64,000 bases of DNA from Thermotoga petrophila RKU-1 (GCF_000016785.1 NC_009486.1:434001-498000); one strand, 5' to 3'. Counted from the first letter of the stretch, positions 27,235 to 36,467 are shown. A program made the numbers and translations. The notes: generated from the sequence alone by a model not told the origin.

Positions 27235-27310
27235 TGGAGCCAGCGGTGGGACTCGAACCCACAACCTACTGATTACAAATCAGTCGCTCTACCGGTTGAG
27301 CTACGCTGGC
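27235..27310 (-). tRNA. tRNA-Thr (TGT)
   Basis: A 76-base cloverleaf. Acceptor arms GCCAGCG and CGCTGGC pair, the anticodon loop TTTGTAA holds TGT, the T arm is GTGGGTTCGAGTCCCAC and the 3' CCA is encoded after the discriminator T. It is the second tRNA in the - strand operon. Confidence 0.97.
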
Positions 27311-27333
27311 CCTATTTCCTTTCCGATGACCTA

Positions 27334-27406
27334 TGGCGGCGGTGGGACTCGAACCCACGACACGGTGATTATGAATCACCCGCTCTCGCCGCTGAGCTAC
27401 GCCGCC
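27334..27406 (-). tRNA. tRNA with CAT anticodon, probably elongator tRNA-Met
   Basis: A cloverleaf with acceptor arms GGCGGCG and CGCCGCC, D arm GCTCAGCGGCGAGAGC, anticodon loop TTCATAA and T arm GTGGGTTCGAGTCCCAC. After the discriminator A the sequence is TAGG, so CCA is not encoded, unlike its neighbours. The paired G1-C72 excludes the initiator. Similarity to Bacillus elongator Met (GGCGG, TTCATA) favours Met over the lysidine-modified Ile tRNA. It is the first gene after the 27422-27450 promoter. Confidence 0.9.
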
Positions 27407-27421
27407 CAAGACCGTTCATTA

Positions 27422-27450
27422 ATTTTACTATCAGAGCTTTTCTTTGTCAA
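27422..27450 (-). promoter_or_regulatory. Sigma-A promoter of the tRNA-rpmG-secE-nusG-rpl-rpoBC operon
   Basis: On the - strand a perfect TTGACA (27445-27450) is followed after 17 bases by TAAAAT (27422-27427). Transcription would begin about 8 bases before the tRNA-Met 5' end at 27406. No other clear promoter was found until rpoC ends, so this may drive more than 13 kb. Confidence 0.88.
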
Positions 27451-27484
27451 CCTCGAACATCTTTGAACGATGTGTTAAAATAAT

Positions 27485-27505
27485 AAGGAGAGCCGTGCTC
27501 TCCTT
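27485..27505 (-). terminator. Terminator after the upstream CAT tRNA
   Basis: A 9-base-pair stem (AAGGAGAGC / GCTCTCCTT) with a 3-base loop follows the tRNA at 27513-27588 by 7 bases. On the - strand it is followed by ATTATTTTAAC. It separates this single-gene transcript from the operon promoter that begins 35 bases further on. Confidence 0.75.
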
Positions 27506-27512
27506 CAGGAAC

Positions 27513-27588
27513 TGGTGGGCTCGGGAGGATTCGAACCCCCGACCACCCGGTTATGAGCCGGGCGCTCTGCCAACTGAGCTACGAGCCC
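27513..27588 (-). tRNA. tRNA with CAT anticodon (elongator Met or lysidine-type Ile)
   Basis: A 76-base cloverleaf: acceptor arms GGGCTCG and CGAGCCC, anticodon stem CCCGG/CCGGG with loop CTCATAA, T arm CGGGGGTTCGAATCCTCCCG region, encoded CCA. A paired first position and the lack of three G-C pairs at the loop end of the anticodon stem argue against the initiator. The CTCATAA loop occurs in both tRNA-Met and tRNA-Ile2, so the identity is left open. It has its own promoter and terminator. Confidence 0.9.
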
Positions 27589-27601
27589 ACACCGCTATCA
27601 G

Positions 27602-27630
27602 ATTATATTCTAACACATCCCCGTTGTCAA
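27602..27630 (-). promoter_or_regulatory. Perfect consensus promoter of the CAT tRNA
   Basis: On the - strand TTGACA (27625-27630), a 17-base spacer and TATAAT (27602-27607): both hexamers and the spacing are exactly consensus. The predicted start is about 6 bases before the tRNA 5' end. It overlaps the 5' leader of the divergent 50-codon gene. Confidence 0.93.
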
Positions 27631-27644
27631 GGAGTGTGATCAGC

Positions 27645-27797
27645 ATGAAGAGAGATCCTATCAAGGAAATGCTCGTAAAATATCCGAGAATTCTCGTGAT
27701 AAAAGCCGCTCTGAAGATTTTAAAGGACGGAAATAAGATAGACCGAGAACGGATCGAAAAAACGATCGTCAAGATCATGACCAAAAAGGAGGGCTGA
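27645..27797 (+). CDS. 50-residue hypothetical protein
   Basis: A small basic protein beginning MKRDPIKEMLVKYP and rich in Lys, Ile and Arg, predicted to be mostly helical. AAGGAG lies 10 bases before the ATG. It sits between the divergent tRNA promoter and thyX, and a hairpin overlaps its stop codon. I recognise no family; its position matches TM0450. Conservation and the good ribosome site argue that it is real, but no function can be stated. Confidence 0.65.
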   Translation: MKRDPIKEMLVKYPRILVIKAALKILKDGNKIDRERIEKTIVKIMTKKEG

Positions 27798-27810
27798 AAA
27801 CTTCAGCCCT
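27790..27810. terminator. Hairpin at the end of the 50-codon gene
   Basis: A perfect 9-base-pair stem (AGGGCTGAA / TTCAGCCCT) with a 3-base loop includes the TGA stop of the small gene. On the + strand it is followed by CTAAGC, a poor T tract; on the - strand by CCTTTTTGG. It may be a weak terminator or a 3'-end stabiliser. Confidence 0.5.
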
Positions 27811-27830
27811 CTAAGCTTATATGTTAGTAT

Positions 27831-27839
27831 TGTTATAAA
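27831..27839 (+). promoter_or_regulatory. Extended -10 promoter upstream of thyX
   Basis: TGTTATAAA fits the extended -10 pattern (TGnTATAAT with one mismatch), about 49 bases before the thyX ATG. No convincing -35 is seen. It would also serve the downstream bamA-like gene, which is coupled to thyX, and possibly purKE. Confidence 0.55.
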
Positions 27840-27887
27840 AGACCGGCACCCTCCAACAACGAGCACTTTCCAGAAGGGAGGATATCG

Positions 27888-28550
27888 ATGAAGATCGATA
27901 TCTTGGACAAAGGATTCGTTGAACTTGTGGATGTGATGGGAAACGACCTCTCCGCTGTACGGGCTGCCCGCGTTTCTTTCGATATGGGTTTGAAAGACGA
28001 AGAAAGGGATAGACATCTCATCGAATACCTCATGAAACATGGTCACGAGACACCTTTCGAACACATTGTCTTCACTTTCCACGTGAAAGCTCCCATATTC
28101 GTGGCGAGGCAGTGGTTCAGACACAGGATCGCATCCTACAACGAATTGAGCGGCAGATACTCGAAGCTCTCCTACGAATTTTATATCCCCTCTCCCGAAC
28201 GCCTGGAAGGGTACAAAACGACCATCCCTCCCGAACAGGTGACGGAGAAGATCTCAGAAATAGTCGATAAAGCGTATCGAACGTATCTGGAGTTGATAGA
28301 AAGCGGTGTTCCTCGAGAAGTGGCAAGGATAGTGCTCCCTTTGAATCTGTACACGAGGTTTTTCTGGACTGTGAATGCAAGAAGTCTCATGAACTTTTTG
28401 AACCTGAGGGCAGATTCTCACGCTCAGTGGGAAATTCAACAGTACGCTCTGGCAATCGCGAGAATTTTCAAAGAGAAGTGTCCCTGGACTTTTGAGGCAT
28501 TTCTCAAGTATGCTTATAAAGGAGATATCCTGAAGGAGGTACAGGTATGA
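27888..28550 (+). CDS. thyX: Flavin-dependent thymidylate synthase ThyX
   Basis: ThyX converts dUMP to dTMP using FAD, NADPH and methylene-tetrahydrofolate. The 220-residue protein carries the ThyX motif [14 protein letters not shown] (residues 78-91) and the C-terminal [14 protein letters not shown] flavin/dUMP region. GGGAGGATATCG precedes the ATG. It matches T. maritima TM0449, the structural prototype. No thyA-like gene is seen nearby. Its stop overlaps the start of the Omp85 gene by 4 bases. Confidence 0.98.
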   Translation: MKIDILDKGFVELVDVMGNDLSAVRAARVSFDMGLKDEERDRHLIEYLMKHGHETPFEHIVFTFHVKAPIFVARQWFRHRIASYNELSGRYSKLSYEFYIPSPERLEGYKTTIPPEQVTEKISEIVDKAYRTYLELIESGVPREVARIVLPLNLYTRFFWTVNARSLMNFLNLRADSHAQWEIQQYALAIARIFKEKCPWTFEAFLKYAYKGDILKEVQV

Positions 28551-30682
28551 AGAAAGAACTGGTTCTTCTGCTGATTCTGCTGACTGTTTCCGCGATGGCA
28601 ATTTACATCTCGGAAGTCGATTTCAAGGGATTGAACACACTCAATTCCGAATTCATAGTTCAAAAAGTCGGAAAACTCTTCGGAGAGGTATCATCCGATG
28701 AAATTCAGGAGTATCTGAAAAAAGTCTTCGACCTTGGATATTTCTCCTCTCTAACACCCTCTCTGGAACCAGCTGATGTGGGTTACAGACTTGTCGTCTC
28801 ACTGGAGGAAAATCCAGTTGTCAAAGATTGGAAACTGGAAATAGAGGGCCCTGGTCTGGTGGACAAAAAAGAACTCAAAGAGCTCGTTAAAATCGAGAAA
28901 GGCATGCCGTTGAACGTGAACCTTTTGAAAGAAACGTTCGAAACTATGAGAAACAAGTATCAGGAAGCAGGATACTTTCTTGTAGAGATAAACGGAAACT
29001 TTGAGGACGGTACTTATAAAATCGTTGTGAAAGAATACGCTCTATGGGACATCGTTTTCAACGGAGAAGTGGATGGGCTGGATATCGTTTCCATCCTTTC
29101 GAAAGCGAAGATAAAAACCCTGAGAGACTTCTATTCTTCCTCTCCACTGGTGAGGTTTTTCACCATGAGCAAGAAAGATTTCTATCCAAAGTACTCCGAT
29201 ATAAACAACCTCATCTCAGTTATAAACTCCTACCCGTTCTTCTCGAAAGAAACAACGGTTAATTTCAAGAAAACCACAGTGAAGGATATCGAAGAAAAGA
29301 ATGTCGTGATCATGGTGGTCAATGTAGTACAGAGAAGACTGTTTGAAGGAGAGAAAGCTTTCAAAGAGATCCTATTCCACGGTAACACGATCTTCACGGA
29401 TCAGGAGCTTTTGAAAGCGTCCGGGTTGTCTCCAGATCAGACCTACACGAATGCTCAGGTGCTTCTCGCGATGAACAGAATAGTTGATTTTTACGAGAAG
29501 AACAATTTCCCGTACGCATGGGTGGAAGCAAAGGTAGAAGACGACAGCCTCGTGTTCGATATCTACGAGAAATACGTTCGCTCCGTTAAAATCGAAGGAC
29601 TCAAGAAAACAAAACCCTACGTGGTGGAGAACCTGGTCACCATAAAAGAAGGAGAACCTCTGAACAAAGAAGAGATCATGCTCACCTACTCTTATCTGCA
29701 GAACAGCAGGTACTTCGATTCTGTGAACATATATCCACAGCTTTCTCCAAGCGCAACTCAGGTGGATGTCGTAATAGATCTCAAAGAAGCGGAAAAAACG
29801 AGGAATTTCATCGGTGGAATTGGATGGACCATGCCGAAAGAAGGCGATTGGTGGCAGGGCTTCAGCGGAATGGTTCAGCTCTCCGCAGTGAACACTTTCG
29901 GATACGGAGAGTCCTTCTCAGTGAATCTCAACCTCGGTTTCACCGAAAGAAGCGTTGAAGGAAGCATGAAACTCCCTGTCAAATTCGAAGTTCCAATGAA
30001 CCTTGAACTGGGAATTGGATACACAGATTACACCACCTCCAGCGGCACCGATACGATCAGCCTCAAAGGCTTGATCTCTTCTCTTCCGTACAAGGGACAT
30101 TCCTTCGGTATCGGACCCATCTACGAAAAAACATTGGTCGACGGAAGCAAGGGAACTCTCGCAATCCTCACGAGATACAGATACAACACCAAGAACTCCG
30201 CAATCCTTCCAACCGAAGGGTACTACCTCTCGCTCGACCTGACACGCGCGGGTCTTTTCGGGCTGGACGATCAAAAGTACTGGAAGGGCATCCTCTCGGG
30301 AGAAGCGTACTACCCGATCTTTGAAAGTCTCTTCTGGAGCTTCAAAGGTACAGGCGGAATGGTCCGCAACGAGATTGGAACGGAACTTTTGGAAGTGTCT
30401 GGTCCTTATGCGGTGCGTGGTTACAACTACTTCGAGACTGAAAAGATGTTCAAACTCTCAGCCGATCTGAACTGGATTCTTCAGAAAGAAAACGTACCCG
30501 TCGTCACCGGACTGTTTGTTGACTACGGCGGAATAGAAGAGAACGGAAATATGAACACTCTCTCCTCAGCAGGAGTGAAACTCGATCTCGTCGTTCCCCT
30601 TCTTGGGAGCGTGGAAGTTGGCGGTGCCTACAGATTCAACGAGAAAGACTGGCAGTTCTACTTCTTCATGGGAAGCTGGTGA
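28547..30682 (+). CDS. Omp85/BamA-family outer-membrane assembly protein
   Basis: A 711-residue protein with a signal peptide ([17 protein letters not shown], cleavage near residue 18). Several POTRA domains follow at residues about 20-405 ([49 protein letters not shown]). The C-terminal barrel (residues about 410-711) contains [10 protein letters not shown], the [10 protein letters not shown] motif (usual VRGY/F lid-lock motif) and a final strand ending in an aromatic residue (FFMGSW). It should insert barrel proteins into the Thermotoga outer sheath (toga). Coupled to thyX by an ATGA overlap. Corresponds to TM0448. Confidence 0.9.
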   Translation: MKKELVLLLILLTVSAMAIYISEVDFKGLNTLNSEFIVQKVGKLFGEVSSDEIQEYLKKVFDLGYFSSLTPSLEPADVGYRLVVSLEENPVVKDWKLEIEGPGLVDKKELKELVKIEKGMPLNVNLLKETFETMRNKYQEAGYFLVEINGNFEDGTYKIVVKEYALWDIVFNGEVDGLDIVSILSKAKIKTLRDFYSSSPLVRFFTMSKKDFYPKYSDINNLISVINSYPFFSKETTVNFKKTTVKDIEEKNVVIMVVNVVQRRLFEGEKAFKEILFHGNTIFTDQELLKASGLSPDQTYTNAQVLLAMNRIVDFYEKNNFPYAWVEAKVEDDSLVFDIYEKYVRSVKIEGLKKTKPYVVENLVTIKEGEPLNKEEIMLTYSYLQNSRYFDSVNIYPQLSPSATQVDVVIDLKEAEKTRNFIGGIGWTMPKEGDWWQGFSGMVQLSAVNTFGYGESFSVNLNLGFTERSVEGSMKLPVKFEVPMNLELGIGYTDYTTSSGTDTISLKGLISSLPYKGHSFGIGPIYEKTLVDGSKGTLAILTRYRYNTKNSAILPTEGYYLSLDLTRAGLFGLDDQKYWKGILSGEAYYPIFESLFWSFKGTGGMVRNEIGTELLEVSGPYAVRGYNYFETEKMFKLSADLNWILQKENVPVVTGLFVDYGGIEENGNMNTLSSAGVKLDLVVPLLGSVEVGGAYRFNEKDWQFYFFMGSW

Positions 30683-30695
30683 GGAGGGAGGAGTT

Positions 30696-31838
30696 TTGAA
30701 AAAGATCGGTATCATCGGCGGTGGCCAGCTTGGCAAGATGATGACCCTCGAAGCGAAGAAGATGGGTTTTTACGTGATAGTGCTCGATCCAACCCCCAGA
30801 AGCCCCGCTGGGCAGGTGGCGGACGAACAGATAGTCGCAGGCTTTTTCGACTCAAAAAGAATTGAAGATCTGGTAAAAGGTTCAGATGTTACCACCTACG
30901 ATCTTGAACACATCAACGTTCAGACGCTGAAGAAACTCTACGACGAGGGCTACAGAATACATCCCTCTCCGTACACCTTGGAAATCATACAGGATAAGTT
31001 CATTCAAAAAGAATTTTTGAAGAAAAACGGCATCCCAGTTCCCAGATACAAACCGGTGAAGGATCTGGAAAGCGACGTCAGGGAGTTCGGTTTCCCTGTT
31101 GTTCAAAAGGCGAGAAAAGGAGGATACGACGGCAGAGGTGTGTTCATCATAAAAAACGAAAAAGATCTCGAAAACGCTATAAAAGGCGAGACCTACCTTG
31201 AGGAGTTCGTTGAGATAGAGAAAGAACTCGCTGTCATGGTGGCGAGAAACGAAAAAGGAGAAACAGCGTGTTATCCCGTGGTGGAGATGTACTTCGACGA
31301 AGATGCGAACATCTGCGATACGGTGATAGCACCTGCCAGAATAGAAGAAAAACATTCGAAGATCGCCAGAGAAATCGCAACGAGTGTTGTAGAGGCGTTA
31401 GAAGGTGTCGGTATCTTTGGAATAGAGATGTTTCTCACAAAACAGGGTGAGATACTCGTCAACGAGATCGCTCCACGCCCACACAATTCCGGCCATTACA
31501 CCATTGAAGCGTGTGTGACGAGCCAGTTCGAACAGCACATAAGGGCGATCATGAACCTGCCTCTCGGATCAACGGAGCTTCTCATCCCCGCGGTGATGGT
31601 GAATCTCCTCGGTAAGGAAGGATATTATGGGAAACCCGCCCTCATTGGATTGGAAGAAGCTCTGGCCATAGAAGGTCTTTCGCTTCATTTCTATGGAAAA
31701 AAAGAAACCAGACCGTACAGAAAAATGGGACATTTCACGGTGGTGGACAGAGACGTTGAAAGAGCGCTCGAAAAAGCGCTCAGAGCGAAGAAAATACTGA
31801 AAGTCGTCTCGGAGGAGGGAGCGATGTGCCAAGGGTAG
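30696..31838 (+). CDS. purK: N5-carboxyaminoimidazole ribonucleotide synthetase PurK (TTG start)
   Basis: PurK uses ATP and bicarbonate to carboxylate aminoimidazole ribonucleotide. The protein has 380 residues and an ATP-grasp fold: [20 protein letters not shown] at the start, [13 protein letters not shown] and [17 protein letters not shown] in the middle, and [17 protein letters not shown] with metal-binding residues. The frame is open upstream inside the previous gene, but TTG 30696 follows GGAGGGAGGAG and gives the family N-terminus. It overlaps purE by 13 bases. Confidence 0.96.
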   Translation: MKKIGIIGGGQLGKMMTLEAKKMGFYVIVLDPTPRSPAGQVADEQIVAGFFDSKRIEDLVKGSDVTTYDLEHINVQTLKKLYDEGYRIHPSPYTLEIIQDKFIQKEFLKKNGIPVPRYKPVKDLESDVREFGFPVVQKARKGGYDGRGVFIIKNEKDLENAIKGETYLEEFVEIEKELAVMVARNEKGETACYPVVEMYFDEDANICDTVIAPARIEEKHSKIAREIATSVVEALEGVGIFGIEMFLTKQGEILVNEIAPRPHNSGHYTIEACVTSQFEQHIRAIMNLPLGSTELLIPAVMVNLLGKEGYYGKPALIGLEEALAIEGLSLHFYGKKETRPYRKMGHFTVVDRDVERALEKALRAKKILKVVSEEGAMCQG

Positions 31839-32341
31839 GAATCATCATGGGAAGTGACTCCGATCTTCCTGTAATGAAGCAGGCAGCTGAAATTTTGGAA
31901 GAATTCGGAATAGATTACGAGATTACGATCGTTTCTGCCCACAGGACACCGGATCGCATGTTCGAGTACGCAAAGAACGCCGAAGAACGGGGAATAGAAG
32001 TGATCATTGCGGGAGCGGGAGGAGCAGCTCACCTCCCGGGAATGGTGGCAAGCATCACCCACCTTCCTGTGATAGGTGTTCCCGTGAAAACATCCACACT
32101 GAACGGTCTGGATTCACTTTTCTCCATAGTTCAGATGCCAGGGGGTGTGCCCGTTGCCACCGTTGCCATAAACAACGCGAAGAACGCGGGAATCCTCGCT
32201 GCGTCTATTCTGGGAATCAAATATCCGGAGATCGCAAGGAAGGTAAAAGAGTATAAAGAAAGAATGAAACGGGAAGTTCTGGAAAAAGCCCAAAGATTAG
32301 AACAAATTGGTTACAAAGAATATCTGAACCAGAAAGAGTAA
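31826..32341 (+). CDS. purE: N5-carboxyaminoimidazole ribonucleotide mutase PurE
   Basis: PurE moves the carboxyl group to make CAIR, the step after PurK. The 171-residue protein has the class I marks: [16 protein letters not shown] (phosphate loop), [10 protein letters not shown] with the catalytic His, and [13 protein letters not shown]. It starts at GTG 31826 inside the end of purK. The presence of purK supports the two-step bacterial route. Corresponds to TM0446, of which a structure exists. Confidence 0.97.
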   Translation: MPRVGIIMGSDSDLPVMKQAAEILEEFGIDYEITIVSAHRTPDRMFEYAKNAEERGIEVIIAGAGGAAHLPGMVASITHLPVIGVPVKTSTLNGLDSLFSIVQMPGGVPVATVAINNAKNAGILAASILGIKYPEIARKVKEYKERMKREVLEKAQRLEQIGYKEYLNQKE

Positions 32342-32345
32342 CTTG

Positions 32346-32354
32346 TGATAAAAT
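32346..32354 (+). promoter_or_regulatory. Extended -10 promoter before the hydF leader
   Basis: TGATAAAAT (extended -10 with TAAAAT hexamer) lies 5 bases after the purE stop. Initiation about 7 bases later would give an RNA beginning close to base 32361, exactly where the structured leader starts. No strong -35 is visible. Confidence 0.6.
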
Positions 32355-32360
32355 TAACAT

Positions 32361-32448
32361 GAAAAAGACCGTTCCACCTGAGGTGGAGGGCACCCGACAC
32401 CGAGGGGGAACTCACCCCTTCGGTCGTGCGAAGGGGATTTTTCTTTAT
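32361..32448 (+). promoter_or_regulatory. Attenuator or riboswitch-like leader upstream of hydF
   Basis: Three hairpins can be drawn. Hairpin 1: TCCACC / GGTGGA (32373-32387). Hairpin 2: ACCGAGGGGG (32399-32408) with CCCCTTCGGT (32415-32424), 10 pairs including one G-T. Hairpin 3: CCCCTTCG (32415-32422) with CGAAGGGG (32429-32436), 8 perfect pairs, followed by ATTTTTCTTTAT. Hairpins 2 and 3 share CCCCTTCG and cannot form together, which is the layout of a terminator/antiterminator switch. The T run ends just before the hydF ribosome site. I do not recognise a known riboswitch consensus. Confidence 0.7.
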
Positions 32449-32461
32449 AGAGGGTGATATC

Positions 32462-33676
32462 GTGAGATTGCCGGACGCTGGTTTCAGGAGATACATCGTT
32501 GTCGCCGGAAGAAGAAACGTCGGGAAATCATCCTTCATGAACGCACTCGTTGGACAAAACGTGTCCATCGTGAGTGAATACGCAGGCACCACGACAGATC
32601 CCGTTTACAAATCCATGGAGCTTTACCCCGTAGGCCCTGTAACGCTGGTCGACACTCCTGGGCTCGATGATGTGGGAGAACTTGGAAGACTCAGAGTGGA
32701 GAAAGCAAGGAGAGTATTCTATAGAGCGGACTGTGGAATACTCGTAACAGACAGCGAACCGACACCGTACGAAGACGACGTTGTCAATCTTTTCAAAGAG
32801 ATGGAAATTCCCTTCGTAGTTGTCGTAAACAAAATCGACGTTCTTGGAGAAAAGGCCGAAGAGCTGAAGGGACTCTACGAAAGCCGTTACGAAGCGAAAG
32901 TACTCCTTGTCTCGGCTTTGCAGAAAAAGGGATTCGACGATATCGGGAAGACCATCTCCGAAATTCTTCCGGGTGATGAAGAGATTCCTTACCTCGGTGA
33001 TCTGATAGATGGCGGCGATCTTGTGATCCTCGTGGTCCCTATAGATCTCGGTGCTCCAAAGGGGAGGCTCATCATGCCTCAGGTCCACGCGATCAGGGAA
33101 GCCCTCGACAGAGAAGCCATCGCCCTCGTGGTGAAGGAAAGAGAGCTCAGGTACGTGATGGAAAACATAGGGATGAAACCAAAACTCGTCATCACAGACT
33201 CTCAGGTGGTAATGAAAGTAGCGTCTGATGTCCCGGAAGACGTGGAACTCACCACCTTTTCCATTGTGGAGTCACGATATCGAGGCGATCTGGCCTACTT
33301 TGTGGAAAGCGTGAGAAAGATAGAAGAGCTGGAAGACGGAGACACTGTTGTCATCATGGAAGGCTGCACCCACAGACCTCTCACCGAAGACATCGGAAGG
33401 GTGAAGATTCCAAGGTGGCTTGTGAACCACACGGGAGCCCAGTTGAACTTCAAAGTCATAGCGGGAAAGGATTTCCCGGATCTCGAAGAGATCGAAGATG
33501 CCAAACTCATCATTCACTGCGGAGGATGTGTTCTGAACAGGGCAGCTATGATGAGAAGGGTGAGAATGGCAAAAAGACTCGGTATTCCCATGACGAACTA
33601 CGGTGTGACGATCTCTTACCTCCATGGAGTACTCGACCGGGCGATACGTCCCTTCAGAGAGGAAGTGAAGGTGTGA
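32462..33676 (+). CDS. hydF: [FeFe]-hydrogenase maturation GTPase HydF
   Basis: HydF is the scaffold on which the diiron subcluster is assembled before transfer to the hydrogenase. The 404-residue protein has the GTPase domain first (G1 [10 protein letters not shown]3 VDTPGLDD, G4 NKID; residues 10-175), then a dimerisation domain. The C-terminal iron-sulphur domain has EGCTHRP and HCGGCVLNR (CxH...CxxC ligands). GTG 32462 follows GAGGGTGAT. hydE and hydG are not in the window. Expression appears to be set by the leader upstream. Confidence 0.97.
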   Translation: MRLPDAGFRRYIVVAGRRNVGKSSFMNALVGQNVSIVSEYAGTTTDPVYKSMELYPVGPVTLVDTPGLDDVGELGRLRVEKARRVFYRADCGILVTDSEPTPYEDDVVNLFKEMEIPFVVVVNKIDVLGEKAEELKGLYESRYEAKVLLVSALQKKGFDDIGKTISEILPGDEEIPYLGDLIDGGDLVILVVPIDLGAPKGRLIMPQVHAIREALDREAIALVVKERELRYVMENIGMKPKLVITDSQVVMKVASDVPEDVELTTFSIVESRYRGDLAYFVESVRKIEELEDGDTVVIMEGCTHRPLTEDIGRVKIPRWLVNHTGAQLNFKVIAGKDFPDLEEIEDAKLIIHCGGCVLNRAAMMRRVRMAKRLGIPMTNYGVTISYLHGVLDRAIRPFREEVKV

Positions 33677-35049
33677 GAAAGGAACACGATTACCTCGGGG
33701 AACTGGAGATAGAAGACGAAGCCTACTATGGAATACACACAAAGAGAGCCCTCATGAACTTCCCATCCACAGGTGAAAAGCTTGACGAAACTTTCATCTG
33801 GGCCTATTTCATGGTGAAAAAAGCCTGCGCCCTTTTGAACACAGAGCTCGGTTATCTGGACGAACGAACAGGAAACGCCATCGTGAAGGCCTGTGACGAA
33901 TGGGAAGACCTGAAAAAACACGTGGTTGTGGATCCACTCTCTGGTGGGGCTGGAACTTCCATAAACATGAACGTAAACGAAGTGATCGCAAACAGGGCTA
34001 CGGAAATACTCGGTGGAAAGAAAGGAGAATACCTGGTCGATCCCATAGACCATGTGAACCTGCACCAGTCCACGAACGATACCTTCCCAACGAGTGCGAA
34101 AATCGCCACCATCGTGAAACTCAGAAAACTCATAGATGAAGTGATAAACCTTCAGGAGAAGATTCAGGAGAAAGAGAAGGAGTTCTACTCCATAAGAAAA
34201 CCAGGAAGAACACAGCTCATGGATGGACCGCCCATCATGTTAGGGCAGGAATTCGGCGCTTTCGCGGATGCCCTCGCAAGAGACAGATGGAGGCTCTACA
34301 AAGTCGAAGAAAGAATAAGAAGTGTAAACATCGGGGGAACGGCCATCGGAACGGGAGTTGGGGCGCCGAAAGACTACATCCTCAAGATCGTCGAAAAAGT
34401 GAGAGAAGTAACGAAAGTGAAGATTGCTAAAGCAGAAAACCTCATAGACGCCACGCAGAACTGGGACGTTTTTGCTGAGGTTCATGGTCTTTTGAAATCT
34501 CTTGCTGTGAACCTCTACAAGATCTCAAATGACATCAGACTGCTGGGAAGCGGACCAAACACCGTGATCGGGGAACTGATTCTTCCAGCTGTGCAGGCGG
34601 GAAGCTCCATCATGCCAGGAAAAATAAACCCGGTTGTTCCCGAGTACGTGATGCAAATCTGTCACATGGTTTTCGGTCACGACATGATCCTGAACCATGC
34701 CTGCGCACTTGGGAATTTAGAACTCAACCAGTTCGCTCCTCTGATAGTTCACCTAACACTGAAATCTCTCACACTCCTCACAAACGCCTGTAGATCACTC
34801 GCCAGCTACATCTCAAAAATAAAAGCGAACAACGAGCGGTGCGAGGAACACCTTCGAAGGTCTGTTTCGAACCTCACACCTTTGATAAAGTTGTTTGGAT
34901 ACGAAGCGGTCTCTGAAGCAATAAAAAAAGCGAATTGGGACATAAAGAAAGCCGTTGAAATTCTATCCCAGGAGAAAAACATTCCTGTCGAAGAGATACT
35001 GAAGGTTCTCAACCTCAAAAAGATGACGGGGCTTGGCTACTCCTTGTAA
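33673..35049 (+). CDS. Aspartase/fumarase-family lyase, probably aspartate ammonia-lyase
   Basis: A 458-residue member of the aspartase/fumarase superfamily. Signatures are [29 protein letters not shown], the catalytic loop [15 protein letters not shown], and [13 protein letters not shown]. The start GTG 33673 overlaps the hydF TGA by 4 bases (GTGA), so translation is coupled. Aspartase is more likely than fumarase by overall pattern and because T. maritima has a separate class I fumarase. hyd gene clusters of several anaerobes also carry an aspartase gene, so a role in supplying ammonia for the bridging azadithiolate is conceivable (inference). The 3' end overlaps the convergent kinase gene by 13 bases. 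Confidence 0.85.
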   Translation: MRKEHDYLGELEIEDEAYYGIHTKRALMNFPSTGEKLDETFIWAYFMVKKACALLNTELGYLDERTGNAIVKACDEWEDLKKHVVVDPLSGGAGTSINMNVNEVIANRATEILGGKKGEYLVDPIDHVNLHQSTNDTFPTSAKIATIVKLRKLIDEVINLQEKIQEKEKEFYSIRKPGRTQLMDGPPIMLGQEFGAFADALARDRWRLYKVEERIRSVNIGGTAIGTGVGAPKDYILKIVEKVREVTKVKIAKAENLIDATQNWDVFAEVHGLLKSLAVNLYKISNDIRLLGSGPNTVIGELILPAVQAGSSIMPGKINPVVPEYVMQICHMVFGHDMILNHACALGNLELNQFAPLIVHLTLKSLTLLTNACRSLASYISKIKANNERCEEHLRRSVSNLTPLIKLFGYEAVSEAIKKANWDIKKAVEILSQEKNIPVEEILKVLNLKKMTGLGYSL

Positions 35050-36467
35050 TAATAGTCCACGAGTTTTTCGTACAGGAACTTATAATCACTGTACAGTCTC
35101 TCGTACACCGCGTTTCTTTCAGAATCAGGGTGAAACACCCGCTCTACCCGAACCTCTTTTTCGATAAAGCCTTCCACATCTTCTCCCAGCGATTTCAAAG
35201 CCATTACGTAGGCTCCAAAAGCGGAAGGATTCTCCACGTTTGTGACGATTATATCCTTTCCAAGAACGTCCGATAAGAGCTGGACCCAGTACGGAGAGCT
35301 GGTGAAACCTCCCGTCGCAACGATTCGATTGGGATCAACACTTCCCACTCTTTTAACCGCGTTGTGTATGTCCTTTATCCTGAAGCAGATTCCCTCGAGT
35401 GCCGCTCTTGCAATGTCACTCCTTCTGTGAGAGGAAGTGAGCCCTACCAGAACGCCCCTGTATCTTTCTCTCCAGTGCGGTGCCCTTTCCCCGTTGAGAA
35501 ACGGCAGGAATACCAGTCCGTTCGCACCAGCTGGAGACTCCTTTGCTTCTTCTATGATATCGTCGTAACTGTCGAACCTCATGACATCTTTAAGCCACAT
35601 CAACACGATACCGCCATTGTTTATCGCCCCGCCGAGAACGTAGTTTTCCTCATCGATCAGATAGCACCAGGTGGAAATCCCCTCCCGATCGATCACCGGT
35701 CTGTCCATGACAACACGAAACGCGCCGCTCGTTCCGATCGTCACGGTGGCTGAATCAGGATCCATCGCGCTCAATCCCACGTTCGTCATCACTCCGTCTC
35801 CACCGCCAAGGATCAGGTAGACTTTCTTGAAGCCAAGCTCTTTTGCTATCTCGTCTTTCACCCTCACCTGTGTGTAAGGTGATTTGATCTCAGGAAGATC
35901 TTCTTTCCTCACTCCCGTGATCTCCAGGATTTCCCCGTCCCATTCGAGGGAATGTATGTTCATCATACCGGTTCCAGATGCGAGAGAAAGCTCTTCCACA
36001 AATTCTCCAGTCATCTTGTTGACGATGTAGGCTTTTATCGAACAGAACTTTTTCGCATTCGAGTTTTTCTTCATCCACAGGATCTTTGAAGGCCAGTACA
36101 TCGGATGGAGCGGGCACGCGGTTTTTTCATAAAAGAACCTGACACCGTACTTCTTCTCCAGTTCTTCCTTTTCCCTAAAGGATCTCCTGTCTGCCCAGTT
36201 GAGGAGGGGAGTAACCGGATTGAGATTTTCATCAAGACCGATGATGCTGTGGAACACAGAGCTCATACCAACGTAGAGAACCTCGTCCTCGTTGGGTACT
36301 TGCTTTAAAAGATCGAAAACAGCGGAAAAGATCTCATTCGGGTCCTGTTCTGCCGCCTCGGGTGATGGAAAGAAGATTCTATATGACTTTTTCAGAACTT
36401 TCCACTCACCGTTACTTTTGAACATAAGACGAGCGCTCTCTGTTCCAATGTCTATGGCCGCTATCAT
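35037..36467 (-). CDS. gntK: FGGY-family carbohydrate kinase, probably gluconate kinase
   Basis: A 476-residue kinase with the FGGY/hexokinase-like fold: AAIDIGTESARLMFK (first phosphate loop), GGGDGVMTNVGLSAMDPD, TIGTSGAFR (second phosphate loop), NGERAPHWRERYRGV, and VATGGFTSSPYW (adenosine motif). It is the last gene of the - strand hexuronate operon and corresponds to TM0443, annotated as gluconate kinase. Its product, 6-phosphogluconate, is the substrate of the Gnd encoded in the same operon. Substrate call rests on context. Its start overlaps the preceding gene by 4 bases. Confidence 0.85.
   Translation of the reverse strand: MIAAIDIGTESARLMFKSNGEWKVLKKSYRIFFPSPEAAEQDPNEIFSAVFDLLKQVPNEDEVLYVGMSSVFHSIIGLDENLNPVTPLLNWADRRSFREKEELEKKYGVRFFYEKTACPLHPMYWPSKILWMKKNSNAKKFCSIKAYIVNKMTGEFVEELSLASGTGMMNIHSLEWDGEILEITGVRKEDLPEIKSPYTQVRVKDEIAKELGFKKVYLILGGGDGVMTNVGLSAMDPDSATVTIGTSGAFRVVMDRPVIDREGISTWCYLIDEENYVLGGAINNGGIVLMWLKDVMRFDSYDDIIEEAKESPAGANGLVFLPFLNGERAPHWRERYRGVLVGLTSSHRRSDIARAALEGICFRIKDIHNAVKRVGSVDPNRIVATGGFTSSPYWVQLLSDVLGKDIIVTNVENPSAFGAYVMALKSLGEDVEGFIEKEVRVERVFHPDSERNAVYERLYSDYKFLYEKLVDYYYKE

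Noticed and set aside
27334-27588. Initiator tRNA for either CAT tRNA
   Set aside because: Both have a paired first acceptor position and lack three consecutive G-C pairs at the loop end of the anticodon stem, which initiators have.
32361-32448. Known riboswitch classes for the hydF leader (SAM, TPP, lysine, fluoride, cyclic di-GMP, ZTP, cobalamin)
   Set aside because: I compared the remembered conserved cores by eye and none fits beyond a short GAGGTGGAGGG likeness to SAM-I; no assignment made.
32359-32457. Leader-peptide frame of 32 codons spanning the hydF attenuator
   Set aside because: It starts 5 bases after the -10 element and has no ribosome site. No codon run suggests a translation-sensed amino acid. 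The open frame is probably chance, although translation was not excluded.
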